This document shows, piece after piece, positions 1 to 9,399 of a DNA stretch of 64,000 bases. The stretch's first letter is position 1, and every line of letters begins with the position of its first letter. The stretch spans positions 248,001 to 312,000 of the forward strand of contig NZ_MTBC01000001.1 in the NCBI RefSeq assembly GCF_002072105.2, read 5' to 3'. Under the pieces are notes generated by a model. The model saw only the letters and a list, made by a program, of their open reading frames with translations, made no database searches and was not told where the DNA came from. This stretch comes from Croceivirga radicis. Lineage in GTDB: Bacteria > Bacteroidota > Bacteroidia > Flavobacteriales > Flavobacteriaceae. The position numbers and the translations under genes are program-made.

Positions 1-303
1 GACTTTTGGGTTCATGAGATGGCCTACAAGTACGTAGAAGTTAAAGCGGAAGACCCTACAAGATACCATGCGGAAACAGTTGAAAAATTTGCGCCAATTT
101 GGAGAACGTTACTTTATGTAGTTTCTTTTGTACTACTTAGTCTTCACCTATGGCACGGGTTTGCTTCTTCTTTCCAGTCTATGGGAGTAAACAACAAGTA
201 CAGCCCGGTTATTCAAAAAATTGCTAAAATATTTGCGGTGGTAATTCCATTGGGCTTTGCCTTTATTGCTATTTACCACCATCTTAACCCAATAACACAT
301 TAA
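1..303 (+). CDS. sdhC: Succinate dehydrogenase cytochrome b subunit (SdhC), 5' truncated by the window
   Basis: The reading frame is open from base 1 and starts with [14 protein letters not shown], so the gene begins before the window; the ATG at 19 is internal. About 100 C-terminal residues remain. They hold two hydrophobic membrane segments and an [12 protein letters not shown] motif whose histidines fit haem-ligand positions of single-polypeptide, Bacillus/Wolinella-like membrane anchors. The subunit anchors SdhAB in the inner membrane and passes electrons to quinone. sdhA follows after 4 nt, giving the order sdhC-sdhA-sdhB. The family is inferred from this order and the His motif; the N-terminal half is not visible. 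Confidence 0.9.
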   Translation, partial: DFWVHEMAYKYVEVKAEDPTRYHAETVEKFAPIWRTLLYVVSFVLLSLHLWHGFASSFQSMGVNNKYSPVIQKIAKIFAVVIPLGFAFIAIYHHLNPITH

Positions 304-307
304 TCAT

Positions 308-2311
308 ATGGGAGTATTGGATTCCAAAATTCCATCTGGGCCGTTGGCCGAAAAATGGACAAAACATAAAAATGATATTAATCTGGTTAACCCAGCCAAC
401 AAGCGTAACATTGATGTTATTGTTGTAGGTACTGGTCTTGCCGGAGGTTCTGCCGCAGCTACTTTGGCAGAACTTGGTTATAATGTAAAAACTTTTTGCT
501 ACCAAGATTCGCCAAGACGCGCGCACTCTATTGCCGCCCAAGGTGGTATTAACGCAGCAAAAAATTACCAAGGTGATGGGGATAGTCCTTATCGCTTGTT
601 CTATGACACCATTAAAGGGGGTGACTACCGTTCTAGGGAGGCAAATGTTTACCGTTTGGCAGAAGAATCTGCCAACATTATTGACCAATGTGTGGCGCAA
701 GGGGTACCTTTTGCACGTGAGTACGGTGGTTTGTTAGACAACCGTTCTTTTGGTGGTGTATTGGTATCTAGAACTTTCTACGCTAAAGGACAAACAGGAC
801 AACAATTATTGTTAGGTGCTTACGCGGCCATGAATCGCCAAATTAACCGTGGCAAGATAAAGTCTTACACTCGTCATGAAATGATGGATTTGGTTTTAGT
901 AGACGGCAAAGCAAGAGGTATCATAGCAAGAAATTTGGTAACTGGAGAAATAGAAAGGCATTCTGCACACGCAGTGGTATTAGCAACTGGTGGTTACGGT
1001 AATGTGTTCTTTTTATCTACCAATGCTATGGGTAGCAATGTAATGGCAGCTTGGAGAGCACACCGTAGAGGAGCTTTCTTTGCCAACCCTTGTTTTACGC
1101 AAATTCACCCAACCTGTATTCCGGTATCTGGAGAACATCAGTCTAAATTGACTCTGATGTCTGAGTCTTTAAGAAACGATGGTAGAATTTGGGTGCCAAA
1201 GAAAAAAGAAGATGCAATTGCTATACGTGAGGGTAGACTAAAGCCAACACAGTTAGCAGAAGAAGATAGAGACTATTACTTAGAGAGAAGGTATCCTGCA
1301 TTTGGTAACCTTGTACCTAGAGATGTTGCTTCTAGAGCTGCTAAAGAGCGTTGCGATGCTGGTTTTGGAGTAAATAAAACTGGCGAAGCAGTATATTTAG
1401 ATTTTGCAGCTGCTATACAACGTTACGGTAAAGAAAAAGCGTTGACTTCTGGTATTAAAAATCCAGATGCTGCAACTATTACTAAGTTAGGAGAAGAAGT
1501 TGTGGAAGCCAAATATGGCAACCTATTTCAGATGTACGAGAAAATCGTTGACGAGAATCCATATAAAACTCCGATGATGATTTACCCAGCGGTGCATTAC
1601 ACCATGGGCGGTCTTTGGGTAGATTATAATTTGCAAACCACCATTCCGGGTTGTTATGCCGCGGGTGAAGCTAACTTTAGCGATCACGGTGCCAACAGAT
1701 TAGGTGCTTCTGCCCTAATGCAAGGTTTAGCAGATGGTTATTTTGTATTGCCTTATACCATTGGAGATTATTTATCTAATGATATTAGAACGGGAGCTAT
1801 CCCAACAGATTTACCAGAATTTGAAGCAACAGAAAAGGCCGTACGTGAACGTTTAGAGAAACTTAAAGCTGGATCAGGACAAAATTCCGTTGATTACTAC
1901 CACAAGAAATTGGGTAAAATCATGTGGAACAAATGCGGTATGGCTCGTAACGAACAAGGCCTTAAAGAAGCTATAGAAGAGATTTCTGCCTTGAGAAAAG
2001 ACTTCTGGGAAAACGTAAGAATTCCAGGTGAAATCAATGCTAAAAACGCTGAACTAGAAAAGGCAGGTAGAGTTGCAGATTTCTTGGAATTGGGTGAGTT
2101 GTTTGCAAAAGATGCTTTAGAAAGAAATGAATCTTGTGGCGGTCACTTTAGAGAAGAGTACCAAACCGAAGAAGGAGAAGCATTAAGAGATGATGAAAAC
2201 TTTAAATATGTAGCGGCTTGGGAATACAAAGGCGAGCCTAAAGATGCCCAGTTACATAAAGAAGATTTGGTGTACGAGAATATAGAATTAAAGACAAGAT
2301 CTTATAAATAA
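308..2311 (+). CDS. sdhA: Succinate dehydrogenase flavoprotein subunit (SdhA)
   Basis: This is the 667-aa catalytic subunit of complex II, oxidising succinate to fumarate. The FAD dinucleotide fold [10 protein letters not shown] lies at residues 41-50. The [13 protein letters not shown] stretch contains His73, the expected site of covalent FAD attachment. Further substrate and FAD contacts are seen in IHPTCIP and in [12 protein letters not shown] near residue 465. The length matches the longer FrdA/SdhA type found in Bacteroidota. It lies 4 nt after sdhC and 7 nt before sdhB, so one transcript is likely. Nothing appears broken. Confidence 0.97.
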   Translation: MGVLDSKIPSGPLAEKWTKHKNDINLVNPANKRNIDVIVVGTGLAGGSAAATLAELGYNVKTFCYQDSPRRAHSIAAQGGINAAKNYQGDGDSPYRLFYDTIKGGDYRSREANVYRLAEESANIIDQCVAQGVPFAREYGGLLDNRSFGGVLVSRTFYAKGQTGQQLLLGAYAAMNRQINRGKIKSYTRHEMMDLVLVDGKARGIIARNLVTGEIERHSAHAVVLATGGYGNVFFLSTNAMGSNVMAAWRAHRRGAFFANPCFTQIHPTCIPVSGEHQSKLTLMSESLRNDGRIWVPKKKEDAIAIREGRLKPTQLAEEDRDYYLERRYPAFGNLVPRDVASRAAKERCDAGFGVNKTGEAVYLDFAAAIQRYGKEKALTSGIKNPDAATITKLGEEVVEAKYGNLFQMYEKIVDENPYKTPMMIYPAVHYTMGGLWVDYNLQTTIPGCYAAGEANFSDHGANRLGASALMQGLADGYFVLPYTIGDYLSNDIRTGAIPTDLPEFEATEKAVRERLEKLKAGSGQNSVDYYHKKLGKIMWNKCGMARNEQGLKEAIEEISALRKDFWENVRIPGEINAKNAELEKAGRVADFLELGELFAKDALERNESCGGHFREEYQTEEGEALRDDENFKYVAAWEYKGEPKDAQLHKEDLVYENIELKTRSYK

Positions 2312-2318
2312 AATTGCT

Positions 2319-3065
2319 ATGAAATTATTTCTAAAAATATGGCGTCAAAAAGATGCCAGTACCAAAGGACAGATGGTAGACTATACCTTGGACGGGGTAG
2401 AAGGCGATATGTCCTTTTTGGAAATGTTGGATATCTTAAATGAAGATCTTATCAATAAAGGTGAAGAGCCTGTAGAATTTGATCACGATTGTAGAGAAGG
2501 TATATGCGGTACATGTTCGCTACAAATTAATGGAGAACCTCATGGTCCAGATAGGTTGGTAACTACTTGCCAATTGCATATGCGTAAATTTAATGATGGG
2601 GATACTATTGTTATTGAACCATTTAGGGCAAAAGCTTTTCCGGTTATTAAAGATTTAATCGTAGATAGAAGTTCTTTTGACCGTATACAGCAGGCAGGTG
2701 GATATATCTCTGTAAACACCTCTGGAAATACGGTAGATGCCAATGCAATACCTATAGAAAAGCATGCAGCAGATTCTGCAATGGATTCTGCTACTTGTAT
2801 TGGATGTGGCGCCTGCGTAGCCGCTTGCAAAAATGCAAGCGCTATGTTGTTTACCTCAGCTAAAGTGTCTCAGTTTGCACAATTACCACAAGGACGTGTA
2901 GAAGCTACAGACCGTGTAATGAACATGGTAAGACAAATGGATTTGGAAGGTTTTGGTAACTGTACCAATACTGGGGCCTGCGAAGTAGAATGTCCTAAAG
3001 GGATATCTTTGGAAAACATAGCTAGGATGAATAGGGAATATTTGGCCGCTAGCGTAAAAGGATAA
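2319..3065 (+). CDS. sdhB: Succinate dehydrogenase iron-sulfur subunit (SdhB)
   Basis: The 248-aa protein carries the three Fe-S clusters that wire SdhA to the membrane anchor. The plant-type [2Fe-2S] ligands are Cys58, Cys63, Cys66 and Cys84 (CREGICGTC). The ferredoxin-like C-terminal half has [11 protein letters not shown] (Cys160/163/166/170) and [12 protein letters not shown] (Cys215/221/225) for the [4Fe-4S] and [3Fe-4S] clusters. It is the last gene of sdhCAB; a strong intrinsic terminator begins 25 nt after the stop codon. Confidence 0.97.
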   Translation: MKLFLKIWRQKDASTKGQMVDYTLDGVEGDMSFLEMLDILNEDLINKGEEPVEFDHDCREGICGTCSLQINGEPHGPDRLVTTCQLHMRKFNDGDTIVIEPFRAKAFPVIKDLIVDRSSFDRIQQAGGYISVNTSGNTVDANAIPIEKHAADSAMDSATCIGCGACVAACKNASAMLFTSAKVSQFAQLPQGRVEATDRVMNMVRQMDLEGFGNCTNTGACEVECPKGISLENIARMNREYLAASVKG

Positions 3066-3089
3066 CTCTTTTAAGTTAATAATACAATT

Positions 3090-3121
3090 AACCCGAACTA
3101 TTAAAATAGTTCGGGTTTTTT
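3090..3121 (+). terminator. Intrinsic terminator of the sdhCAB operon
   Basis: A perfect 11-bp stem (3090-3100 paired with 3107-3117, loop TTAAAA) runs directly into six T residues. It lies 25 nt after the sdhB stop and just before the vsr-like gene, so the two are probably separate transcripts. Confidence 0.9.
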
Positions 3122-3132
3122 AATTTAGTACC

Positions 3133-3609
3133 ATGACAGGTTATACGGAACATCCTATTAAAGTGCCACGCTTCAATGAAGCCAATGGCTTTTATACCAC
3201 ACCAGAACGTTCTAGACACATGGGCAAAATAAAAGGTAAGAACACCAAGCCCGAACTAGCTTTTAGAAAGGCTTTATGGCATAAAGGATATAGGTATAGA
3301 ATAGATTATAAAAAGCTTGTTGGAAAGCCGGATATTGCTTTAAAACAATACAAAACGGTAATATTTATTGATGGCGAGTTTTGGCATGGAAAGGATTGGA
3401 AAACACGCAAGCAAAAACTGAAATCCAATAGGGAATTTTGGATTGCCAAAATAGAACGGAACATACAGCGAGACCTTGAAGTAAATAGCCAACTTACCCA
3501 AATGGGCTATACCGTTTTTAGATTTTGGCAAAAAGAAATACAACAAAACCTAGCCGGTTGTTTACATCAAATTACTCAACATTTAGAACTTGTTAAACAA
3601 AAGGCATAA
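3133..3609 (+). CDS. Vsr-like (very short patch repair) DNA endonuclease, solitary
   Basis: The 158-aa protein has the Vsr/PD-(D/E)XK layout: an N-terminal TPERSRHMGKIKGKNTKPE recognition segment, the catalytic Asp in GKPDIAL (Asp67), and the core strand FIDGEFWHGKDW (78-89) ending in the conserved FWH. Classical Vsr nicks 5' of the T in T:G mismatches left by 5-methylcytosine deamination. Unlike E. coli Vsr, the cysteine ligands of its structural zinc are not seen: residue 82 is Glu in GEFWHG and there is no later Cys pair. No cytosine methyltransferase gene lies in the window, so the substrate is uncertain. The family call is firm; T:G specificity is inferred. Confidence 0.82.
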   Translation: MTGYTEHPIKVPRFNEANGFYTTPERSRHMGKIKGKNTKPELAFRKALWHKGYRYRIDYKKLVGKPDIALKQYKTVIFIDGEFWHGKDWKTRKQKLKSNREFWIAKIERNIQRDLEVNSQLTQMGYTVFRFWQKEIQQNLAGCLHQITQHLELVKQKA

Positions 3610-3647
3610 AAAAAGCTCGAAACGAATTTCGAGCCAATAATTTTTTT
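3608..3647. terminator. Bidirectional intrinsic terminator between vsr-like gene and the 37-codon gene
   Basis: An 8-bp perfect stem (GCTCGAAA at 3615-3622, TTTCGAGC at 3627-3634) is flanked by seven A residues on the left (3608-3614, a T7 tail for minus-strand transcripts) and T7 at 3641-3647 on the right. It starts at the vsr-like stop codon and can end transcripts from both sides. Confidence 0.8.
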
Positions 3648-3670
3648 AGGAACTTTAATTTTGGTGGCTT

Positions 3671-3784
3671 TTATAACATAAAGAGCTTTTTAACCAACCT
3701 CATAAATCCGCTGAAAAAATCAGTTCGGTAAACCTGAATATCCTCTTCAAAGGCTACAGATTCTTGGTTAAAATTAGAAGTCAT
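3671..3784 (-). CDS. Probable 37-residue small protein of unknown function
   Basis: An ATG at 3784 opens a 37-codon frame ending TAA at 3671. The N-terminal half is acidic and polar (MTSNFNQESVAFEEDIQVY), the C-terminal half basic and hydrophobic (FFSGFMRLVKKLFML), like a short amphipathic membrane-associating helix. Support for a real gene is contextual: a consensus -7 element (TAAGTTTG on the minus strand, 3840-3833) lies about 50 nt upstream, and a hairpin with a T7 tail lies 37 nt after the stop, facing the right way. I do not recognise the protein. The alternative is a small regulatory RNA with a chance frame. Confidence 0.5.
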   Translation of the reverse strand: MTSNFNQESVAFEEDIQVYRTDFFSGFMRLVKKLFML

Positions 3785-3832
3785 GGGAACAAATATTTTA
3801 TACGGTTAATTTGGGAATTTTTTTAATCATTT

Positions 3833-3840
3833 CAAACTTA
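3833..3840 (-). promoter_or_regulatory. -7 promoter element (TAAGTTTG) for the 37-codon gene
   Basis: The minus strand matches the Bacteroidota -7 consensus TAnnTTTG exactly. It would start transcription about 40 nt before the ATG at 3784. No clear TTTG -33 element was found at the usual distance. Confidence 0.45.
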
Positions 3841-3944
3841 ACCTATAAGTATTTTTTAAAAAATAATTTGTTGCAGATGCATTTAATCTTGTTGTAAATA
3901 CATCTTTTTAACTAATTAAAGCCTATTACACCATAAAAAACCAA

Positions 3945-4598
3945 TTACAACTGCATTTCCGGTATACTTCCTTCTACAATTAAATTACCTTCTGTTGCTG
4001 TTTTAATTTCTTCTACAGAAACACCAGGAGCACGCTCTAACAACTTAAAACCATCTGCCACTACTTCTAATACGGCAAGATTGGTAACTATTTTGGTAAC
4101 GCAACCAACTCCTGTAAGCGGTAAAGTGCACTTCTTTAAAAGTTTAGATTGCCCAGCCTTATTGGTATGCATCATTGCAACTATAATATTATCCGCGGAG
4201 GCCACCAAATCCATTGCACCGCCCATACCTTTTACCATTTTGCCCGGTATTTTCCAGTTTGCGATGTCACCCTTTTCTGAAACTTCCATAGCACCTAAAA
4301 TTGTTAAATCAACATGTTTGCCCCTTATCATGGCAAAACTAGTGGCCGAATCAAAAAAAGAAGCGCCCGGTAAGGTGGTTATGGTCTGCTTACCAGCATT
4401 GATAACATCCGCATCTTCATCTCCCTCAAAAGGAAAAGGGCCCATACCTAAGACTCCGTTCTCACTTTGAAATTCTACACTAATATCATCTCGTACAAAA
4501 TTGGCCACCAAGGTAGGGATACCTATACCAAGGTTTACGTAGAAACCGTCTTTAACCTCTTTTGCAATACGTTTAGCTATTCCATTCTTGTCTAACAT
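3945..4598 (-). CDS. 3-oxoacid (acetoacetate/succinyl) CoA-transferase subunit B
   Basis: The 217-aa beta subunit of a two-subunit class I CoA transferase, which moves CoA between succinyl-CoA (or acetyl-CoA) and acetoacetate. Diagnostic are [14 protein letters not shown] near residue 21 and the [12 protein letters not shown] segment, whose Glu46 is the expected CoA-thioester-forming residue. MGGAMDLVA and GVGCVTK are also typical. It starts 1 nt after the subunit A stop, so the two are translated together. ScoB and AtoA cannot be told apart by eye. Confidence 0.93.
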   Translation of the reverse strand: MLDKNGIAKRIAKEVKDGFYVNLGIGIPTLVANFVRDDISVEFQSENGVLGMGPFPFEGDEDADVINAGKQTITTLPGASFFDSATSFAMIRGKHVDLTILGAMEVSEKGDIANWKIPGKMVKGMGGAMDLVASADNIIVAMMHTNKAGQSKLLKKCTLPLTGVGCVTKIVTNLAVLEVVADGFKLLERAPGVSVEEIKTATEGNLIVEGSIPEMQL

Positions 4599-4599
4599 A

Positions 4600-5298
4600 C
4601 TATCTAGGTCTAACGGTTCTTTGTTCTATTCGCTTTTCAAACTCTTCTCCTTGAAAAATTCGTTGCACCAGAATACCAGGTACATGAATCTCATTTGGGT
4701 CTAATTTTCCTGCAGGTAATAACTCTTCTACTTCTGCAACGGTAATTTTTGCGGCACCACACATAACTGGATTAAAATTACGGGCCGTACCTTTAAATAT
4801 TAAATTACCGGCCTCGTCTCCCTTCCATGCCTTAACCAAAGCAAAATCTGCTTTGTACGCTTCTTCCATCACGTACATTTTACCGTCAAACTCTCTGGTT
4901 TCTTTACCTTCTGCCACTTCTGTACCGTAACCAGCAGGGGTATAAAACGCGGGGATCCCTGCTTGTGCAGCCCTACACTTTTCGGCTAACGTTCCTTGGG
5001 GCGTAAGCTCCACCTCTAATTCTCCAGAAAGCATCTGGCGTTCAAATTCATCGTTTTCTCCCACATAGGAAGAAACCATTTTATCAATCTGTTTTTTTTG
5101 AAGCAATAAACCAAGGCCAAAATCGTCTACCCCAGCATTATTGGAAATACAGGTAAGATTTTTGACATTTAGTTTTACAAGATGCGCTATGCTATTTTCA
5201 GGAATTCCGCATAAACCGAAACCACCCAACATAAGCGTCATCCCGTCTTGGATACCATCTAGGGCCTCCACTACGGAATTTACAGTTTTGTTAATCAT
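4600..5298 (-). CDS. 3-oxoacid (acetoacetate/succinyl) CoA-transferase subunit A
   Basis: The 232-aa alpha subunit partner of the preceding protein. It has the [13 protein letters not shown] glycine-rich CoA-binding segment near residue 25, [12 protein letters not shown], and the [25 protein letters not shown] stretch spread over about 25 residues, all characteristic of the family. Genes A and B lie 1 nt apart. The operon begins 21 nt after the PBP1A stop on the same strand, so read-through from PBP1A is possible. The role is ketone body or branched-chain amino acid breakdown; the exact acyl pair is inferred. Confidence 0.93.
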   Translation of the reverse strand: MINKTVNSVVEALDGIQDGMTLMLGGFGLCGIPENSIAHLVKLNVKNLTCISNNAGVDDFGLGLLLQKKQIDKMVSSYVGENDEFERQMLSGELEVELTPQGTLAEKCRAAQAGIPAFYTPAGYGTEVAEGKETREFDGKMYVMEEAYKADFALVKAWKGDEAGNLIFKGTARNFNPVMCGAAKITVAEVEELLPAGKLDPNEIHVPGILVQRIFQGEEFEKRIEQRTVRPR

Positions 5299-5319
5299 AT
5301 GCAGTCTGTATCAGTAAGT

Positions 5320-7647
5320 TTAAAAGTCTAAGTCATCCAAATCATCATCAGTGTCCATATCCTCCGTGAGCTCTTTGACTACCTTTGTGCAATCCACATT
5401 AATAGACAAATCACTTGGCTTATCAAACGCTGATTTGGATATTGCCAACTCCTCATTATCATAGTTGGCTTTCATATACAAGCCCCAAATAGGTAATGCC
5501 ATGGAAGCGGCCTGCCCATAGGTTAAAGATCTAAAGTGGGTTGCTCTTTCTTCGCCCCCTACCCATACTCCAGTCACTAAATTAGGAACAATACCCATAA
5601 ACCAACCATCACTTTGATTTTGTGTTGTACCTGTTTTACCCGCTATAGGATTTGTTAGATTATATGGGTAACCCGTCATAATTTCCTTATAAACTCTTGA
5701 ATTCTTATTGTAGGAGTGTCTTAATCTACCTCCTGATCCATATTGGGTTACCCCTTCCATTAAGTTGAGCATGGCATAGGCCACATCTCTACTTAAAACA
5801 TCTTTGGTTTCTGGTACATATTCAAACAACACGGTACCATTTTTATCTTCTATCCGCGTAACCATCACAGGTTTTACGTAAACCCCTTGATTGGCAAATG
5901 TACCGTAGGCACCAACCATTTCATAAACATTAACGTCTGGTGTACCTAACGCGATAGAAGGCACTTCTGGTAAATCTTTGGTTATACCCATGTTCCTGGC
6001 CATTTTTACCACAGAAGCGGGCCCTACATCATCAATAAGCCTAGCCGTAATTGAGTTAACCGAATTGGCCAATGCATTTTTCAGTGTCTTCTTTTCACCA
6101 GAGTATTTACCGTCAGAATTCTTAGGGCACCAAGCCTCAATGTTACCATGCTTCATAGGTTCTATACAATACTGCGTATCTGGTAAAGAATCACAAGGAG
6201 ACAAGCGCAATTGATCTATTGCTGCAGCATACACAAAAGGCTTAAAGGTAGAACCAGCCTGCCTAGCTCCCTGTATTACATTATCATATTGAAAATGTTT
6301 GTAATCTATGCCGCCAACCCAAGCTTTTACATGGCCTGTTTGTGGCTCCATGGACATCATTGCCGTACGTAAAAATGTTTTGTAGTATTTGATGGAGTCT
6401 AAAGGGGTTAAAATAGTATCCTTTTCGTAAGAATCGCTATTCCAATCAAAAACGGTCATTTCCGTTTTCTTTTTAAAAGAAGCCCTAATTTCACTTTCGC
6501 TCTTACCAGCCCTACTCATGGTTCGCCATCTTGCGCTAGACTTCATAGCACGCTCCAAAATATTATCAATTTCGTGCTTTTCTAGGTCTAGAAATGGGGT
6601 GGTAGGATTCCTTTCTGGTGTATTTTGCACAAAAAATTCGGCTTGTAATTTTTTCATGTGCGCTTCTACTGCCATCTCTGCATTATGCTGCATTCTAGAA
6701 TCAATGGTGGTATAAACCTTTAAACCATCTAAGTAGATGTTGTATTTTTCCCCATCCAGTTTAGGGTTGTCCTTTACCCATTGGTTTAACCAACGTTGCA
6801 TATACATCCTAAAATAAGTGGCCAGACCCTCCCTATGGGATTCAGGATTAAAATTTAAATCCATCTTTGTTTTCTGAAGGGAATCTTTTTCTTTTTCTGA
6901 AATGTATCCATATTTGGCCATCTGCGCCAGCACCGTATTTCTACGGTTAAACACCAATTCTTCCCTCCTTATAGGATTGTAATATGAAGAGTTCTTAAGC
7001 ATACCCACCAACATTGCCGATTCTTGAATCCTCAAATCTTTTGGTTCTTTACCAAAATAAATACGTGAGGCAGAACGAATACCATCTGCGTTATAGTGAA
7101 AATCATAGATGTTTAGATACATAGCTATAATTTCCTCTTTGGTATAATTACGCTCCAAACGAGTTGCTAAAACCCATTCTTTTAGTTTTTGGGTAATTGC
7201 CTCAAATTTATTTCTAGACCTTACCCCAACAAATAATTGCCTGGCCAATTGTTGGCTAATTGTACTTGCACCACCTTTACTCCCTAAATAGGCAACGGCT
7301 CTTATGGTACCCCTAGCATCTATACCTGCGTGATCAAAAAACCGAGCATCTTCTGTAGCTACAAGAGCGTTTACCAGATTATCTGGCAATTGATCAAACG
7401 GTACCGGTGTGCGGTTATCTTCCAGATAATATTTTCCTAATGTTTTACCATCGGCAGATATTAGCTCTGTAGCAAGGTTGGTTTCTGGGTTTTCTAGATG
7501 TTCGTATTCTGGCATTGGCCCTAAAAGGCCCCATGAAGCAAATAGAAAAGGTAGCGCTACCAACACAACACCACATATAAACAATATCCAGAACCATTTT
7601 ATGAATTTCAAAAATGGGTTTTTGGTTTTCTTTTTTGTCGTTGCCAT
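5320..7647 (-). CDS. Class A penicillin-binding protein 1A (bifunctional transglycosylase/transpeptidase)
   Basis: The 775-aa inner-membrane murein synthase has one TM anchor (residues 17-37). The GT51 domain shows the catalytic Glu99 in ATEDARFFDHAG and GASTISQQLARQLF. The transpeptidase domain shows S466TFK, S529VN and K671TG, so both activities look intact. The C-terminus ends in an unusually acidic tail rich in Asp (EDMDTDDDLDDLDF). The gene lies 1 nt after gldH in the same direction, a linkage that ties envelope growth to gliding components. The family is certain; the 1A label is by overall similarity. Confidence 0.95.
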   Translation of the reverse strand: MATTKKKTKNPFLKFIKWFWILFICGVVLVALPFLFASWGLLGPMPEYEHLENPETNLATELISADGKTLGKYYLEDNRTPVPFDQLPDNLVNALVATEDARFFDHAGIDARGTIRAVAYLGSKGGASTISQQLARQLFVGVRSRNKFEAITQKLKEWVLATRLERNYTKEEIIAMYLNIYDFHYNADGIRSASRIYFGKEPKDLRIQESAMLVGMLKNSSYYNPIRREELVFNRRNTVLAQMAKYGYISEKEKDSLQKTKMDLNFNPESHREGLATYFRMYMQRWLNQWVKDNPKLDGEKYNIYLDGLKVYTTIDSRMQHNAEMAVEAHMKKLQAEFFVQNTPERNPTTPFLDLEKHEIDNILERAMKSSARWRTMSRAGKSESEIRASFKKKTEMTVFDWNSDSYEKDTILTPLDSIKYYKTFLRTAMMSMEPQTGHVKAWVGGIDYKHFQYDNVIQGARQAGSTFKPFVYAAAIDQLRLSPCDSLPDTQYCIEPMKHGNIEAWCPKNSDGKYSGEKKTLKNALANSVNSITARLIDDVGPASVVKMARNMGITKDLPEVPSIALGTPDVNVYEMVGAYGTFANQGVYVKPVMVTRIEDKNGTVLFEYVPETKDVLSRDVAYAMLNLMEGVTQYGSGGRLRHSYNKNSRVYKEIMTGYPYNLTNPIAGKTGTTQNQSDGWFMGIVPNLVTGVWVGGEERATHFRSLTYGQAASMALPIWGLYMKANYDNEELAISKSAFDKPSDLSINVDCTKVVKELTEDMDTDDDLDDLDF

Positions 7648-7648
7648 T

Positions 7649-8137
7649 TTATTCTTGTATCGTTTCTAATTGCAGTCCAACATCGGTAATGCCTTTAAGA
7701 CGTTGCATACCTTCTACCATACCATTTTTACGCATGGCATGTTGCACCTTTAAAGTATATACGCCAGAATCTGGAAATTTGATGTTTTCGCGAAGCCAAA
7801 GTTTATTTTCTTTTGTACTACCCCTACCTGTACCCAACCATTCGCCATTTGGCAAGGCCATTTCATACTCCAAGGTATCTACTTGTACTTGTTGGTTAGG
7901 CTTTATTAATTTAGTGATTAGAAAAAGATTACTAAACTCATAATCGTTATCATTTCTAACGTTTAAAAATAGGTTGTAATAGGCTGTACTATCCAAGTCT
8001 TTTATCTTAAAATCCAAGGTGTCCGCATTGGACCAAATTCCGTTGTTCAACGTTTTATATTCTGTATAGACCACATTGGAATTACATGCTGTAAAAAGCA
8101 AAGCAACCAGCATGGAAATACATAACCTACTTGCCAT
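7649..8137 (-). CDS. gldH: Gliding motility lipoprotein GldH
   Basis: A 162-aa lipoprotein with a short signal peptide and lipobox LFTAC (lipidated Cys18). The mature part begins NSNVVYTEYKTL and fits GldH, a component needed for flavobacterial gliding and type IX secretion. I place the start at the ATG at 8137, not at the far upstream one at 8245, because only the inner start puts the signal peptide at the N-terminus. That start overlaps the RicT-like gene by 11 nt. The order ricT-like, gldH, PBP1A is compact and probably one operon. The assignment rests on length, lipobox and neighbours. Confidence 0.83.
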   Translation of the reverse strand: MASRLCISMLVALLFTACNSNVVYTEYKTLNNGIWSNADTLDFKIKDLDSTAYYNLFLNVRNDNDYEFSNLFLITKLIKPNQQVQVDTLEYEMALPNGEWLGTGRGSTKENKLWLRENIKFPDSGVYTLKVQHAMRKNGMVEGMQRLKGITDVGLQLETIQE

Positions 8138-9305
8138 TACCCACCTTGTTTTTAGGATTTCTATTTCTTCTTCCCTTGCCACCTTTGCGCTTTTTGTTCT
8201 TTTTACGTTTTGGGGCATCAAAACGGGTAAGACTATCTTGGCCAACTACGTTTTCAAAAACCAACTTTTCATCCAAGGCTTCATCTACAACAGCGTAAGC
8301 CTCCAAGCTTTCAATTTTTTGCTCTTTTTTGTTCAGTTCTACTATTTCTAAAACCTGTTCTTTTTTTAAGGCATGCCAATTAGAAACATCTCCACGATAA
8401 GCAAACCATAATGTTTCTTTGAAAATATCTACCTTTTGGCAAAAAGCTATTCCTTTCTCCGTTAACAATTTGGTGTCAGATGAAGGGAAATCTTTTAGTG
8501 CCTCTAAGTACATATCCAGTTCAAAATTGAGACAGCATTTTAGCTTACCACATTGGCCCGCCAATTTTTGTGGATTCAACGCCAGTTGTTGATACCTAGC
8601 AGCAGCCGTACTTACCGACCTAAAATCTGTTAACCAGGTAGAGCAACACAATTCTCTACCACAAGACCCTACACCACCTAAACGTTGTGCCTCTTGGCGA
8701 TACCCAATTTGACGCATCTCAATACGGATACCAAACGCCTTGGCCATATCTTTTATTAACTGCCTAAAATCTACACGATCTTCCGCCGTGTAATAAAACG
8801 TAGCCTTAGAACCGTCTCCTTGAAATTCTACATCACTTAGTTTCATTTGTAGATTTAAGGAAATGGCAATTTCTCTAGAACGTTTTTTTATTGCCTCTTC
8901 ACGCTCGCGACTACTGATCCAAATGTCAATATCTTTTTCTGTGGCTTTTCTATAGATTTTTGGCAAGGCATCATCAGTAGGATCTACCTTTTTCTTCTTC
9001 ATTTGAATCTTTACCAGTTCTCCCGTAAGGGTAACCGTACCTATATCATGACCAGATTTGGCTTGGGTTGCTACCACATCGCCAATTGCCAAAGAAAGCC
9101 CTTCTGAATTTCTAAAGAATTCTTTTCTACTATTTTTAAACCTTACCTCTACACAATCAAAAGGTGCTTGCCCATTGGGTAAGGACATGTTGGAAAGCCA
9201 ATCAAAAACGGTAAGTTTATTGCATCCGTCCGTGCCGCAAGTGCCATTGCTCTTACAGCCACGTGGTTGGCCATCCTTACCGGTAGCACAACTACTACAT
9301 CCCAT
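8127..9305 (-). CDS. RicT/YaaT-like PSP1-domain protein
   Basis: The 392-aa cytoplasmic protein has a Cys-rich N-terminus (Cys3, 6, 17, 23, 28), a central PSP1 domain, and two conserved Cys clusters, GSCGRELCCSTW and QCGKLKCCLNFE. A Lys/Arg/Asn-rich tail (KRKKNKKRKGGKGRRNR) suggests RNA contact. In Bacillus, RicT works with RicA and RicF in an Fe-S complex that helps RNase Y mature mRNAs; no RicA or RicF homologue is visible here, so the role is inferred. The reverse-oriented gene overlaps gldH by 11 nt. Confidence 0.88.
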   Translation of the reverse strand: MGCSSCATGKDGQPRGCKSNGTCGTDGCNKLTVFDWLSNMSLPNGQAPFDCVEVRFKNSRKEFFRNSEGLSLAIGDVVATQAKSGHDIGTVTLTGELVKIQMKKKKVDPTDDALPKIYRKATEKDIDIWISSREREEAIKKRSREIAISLNLQMKLSDVEFQGDGSKATFYYTAEDRVDFRQLIKDMAKAFGIRIEMRQIGYRQEAQRLGGVGSCGRELCCSTWLTDFRSVSTAAARYQQLALNPQKLAGQCGKLKCCLNFELDMYLEALKDFPSSDTKLLTEKGIAFCQKVDIFKETLWFAYRGDVSNWHALKKEQVLEIVELNKKEQKIESLEAYAVVDEALDEKLVFENVVGQDSLTRFDAPKRKKNKKRKGGKGRRNRNPKNKVGNGK

Positions 9306-9399
9306 ATATTATATATTGAGTTAGGCAACCTTTATTGCCCAACAAAGGGTTCATAAAAATGTTGAAAGTAAAGATAGCACAATTTAACAATACGCCTGT

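Noticed and set aside
284-700. A 138-codon minus-strand frame across the sdhC-sdhA junction
   Set aside because: It is antisense to the conserved FAD-binding region of SdhA and has no recognisable product.
4081-4470. A 129-codon plus-strand frame inside the CoA-transferase subunit B gene
   Set aside because: It lies wholly antisense to a gene with a clear catalytic motif, and its own translation shows no domain or signal.
8138-8245. A longer start for gldH at 8245
   Set aside because: It would place 36 charged residues before the lipoprotein signal peptide and overlap the RicT-like gene by 119 nt; the ATG at 8137 fits the lipobox.
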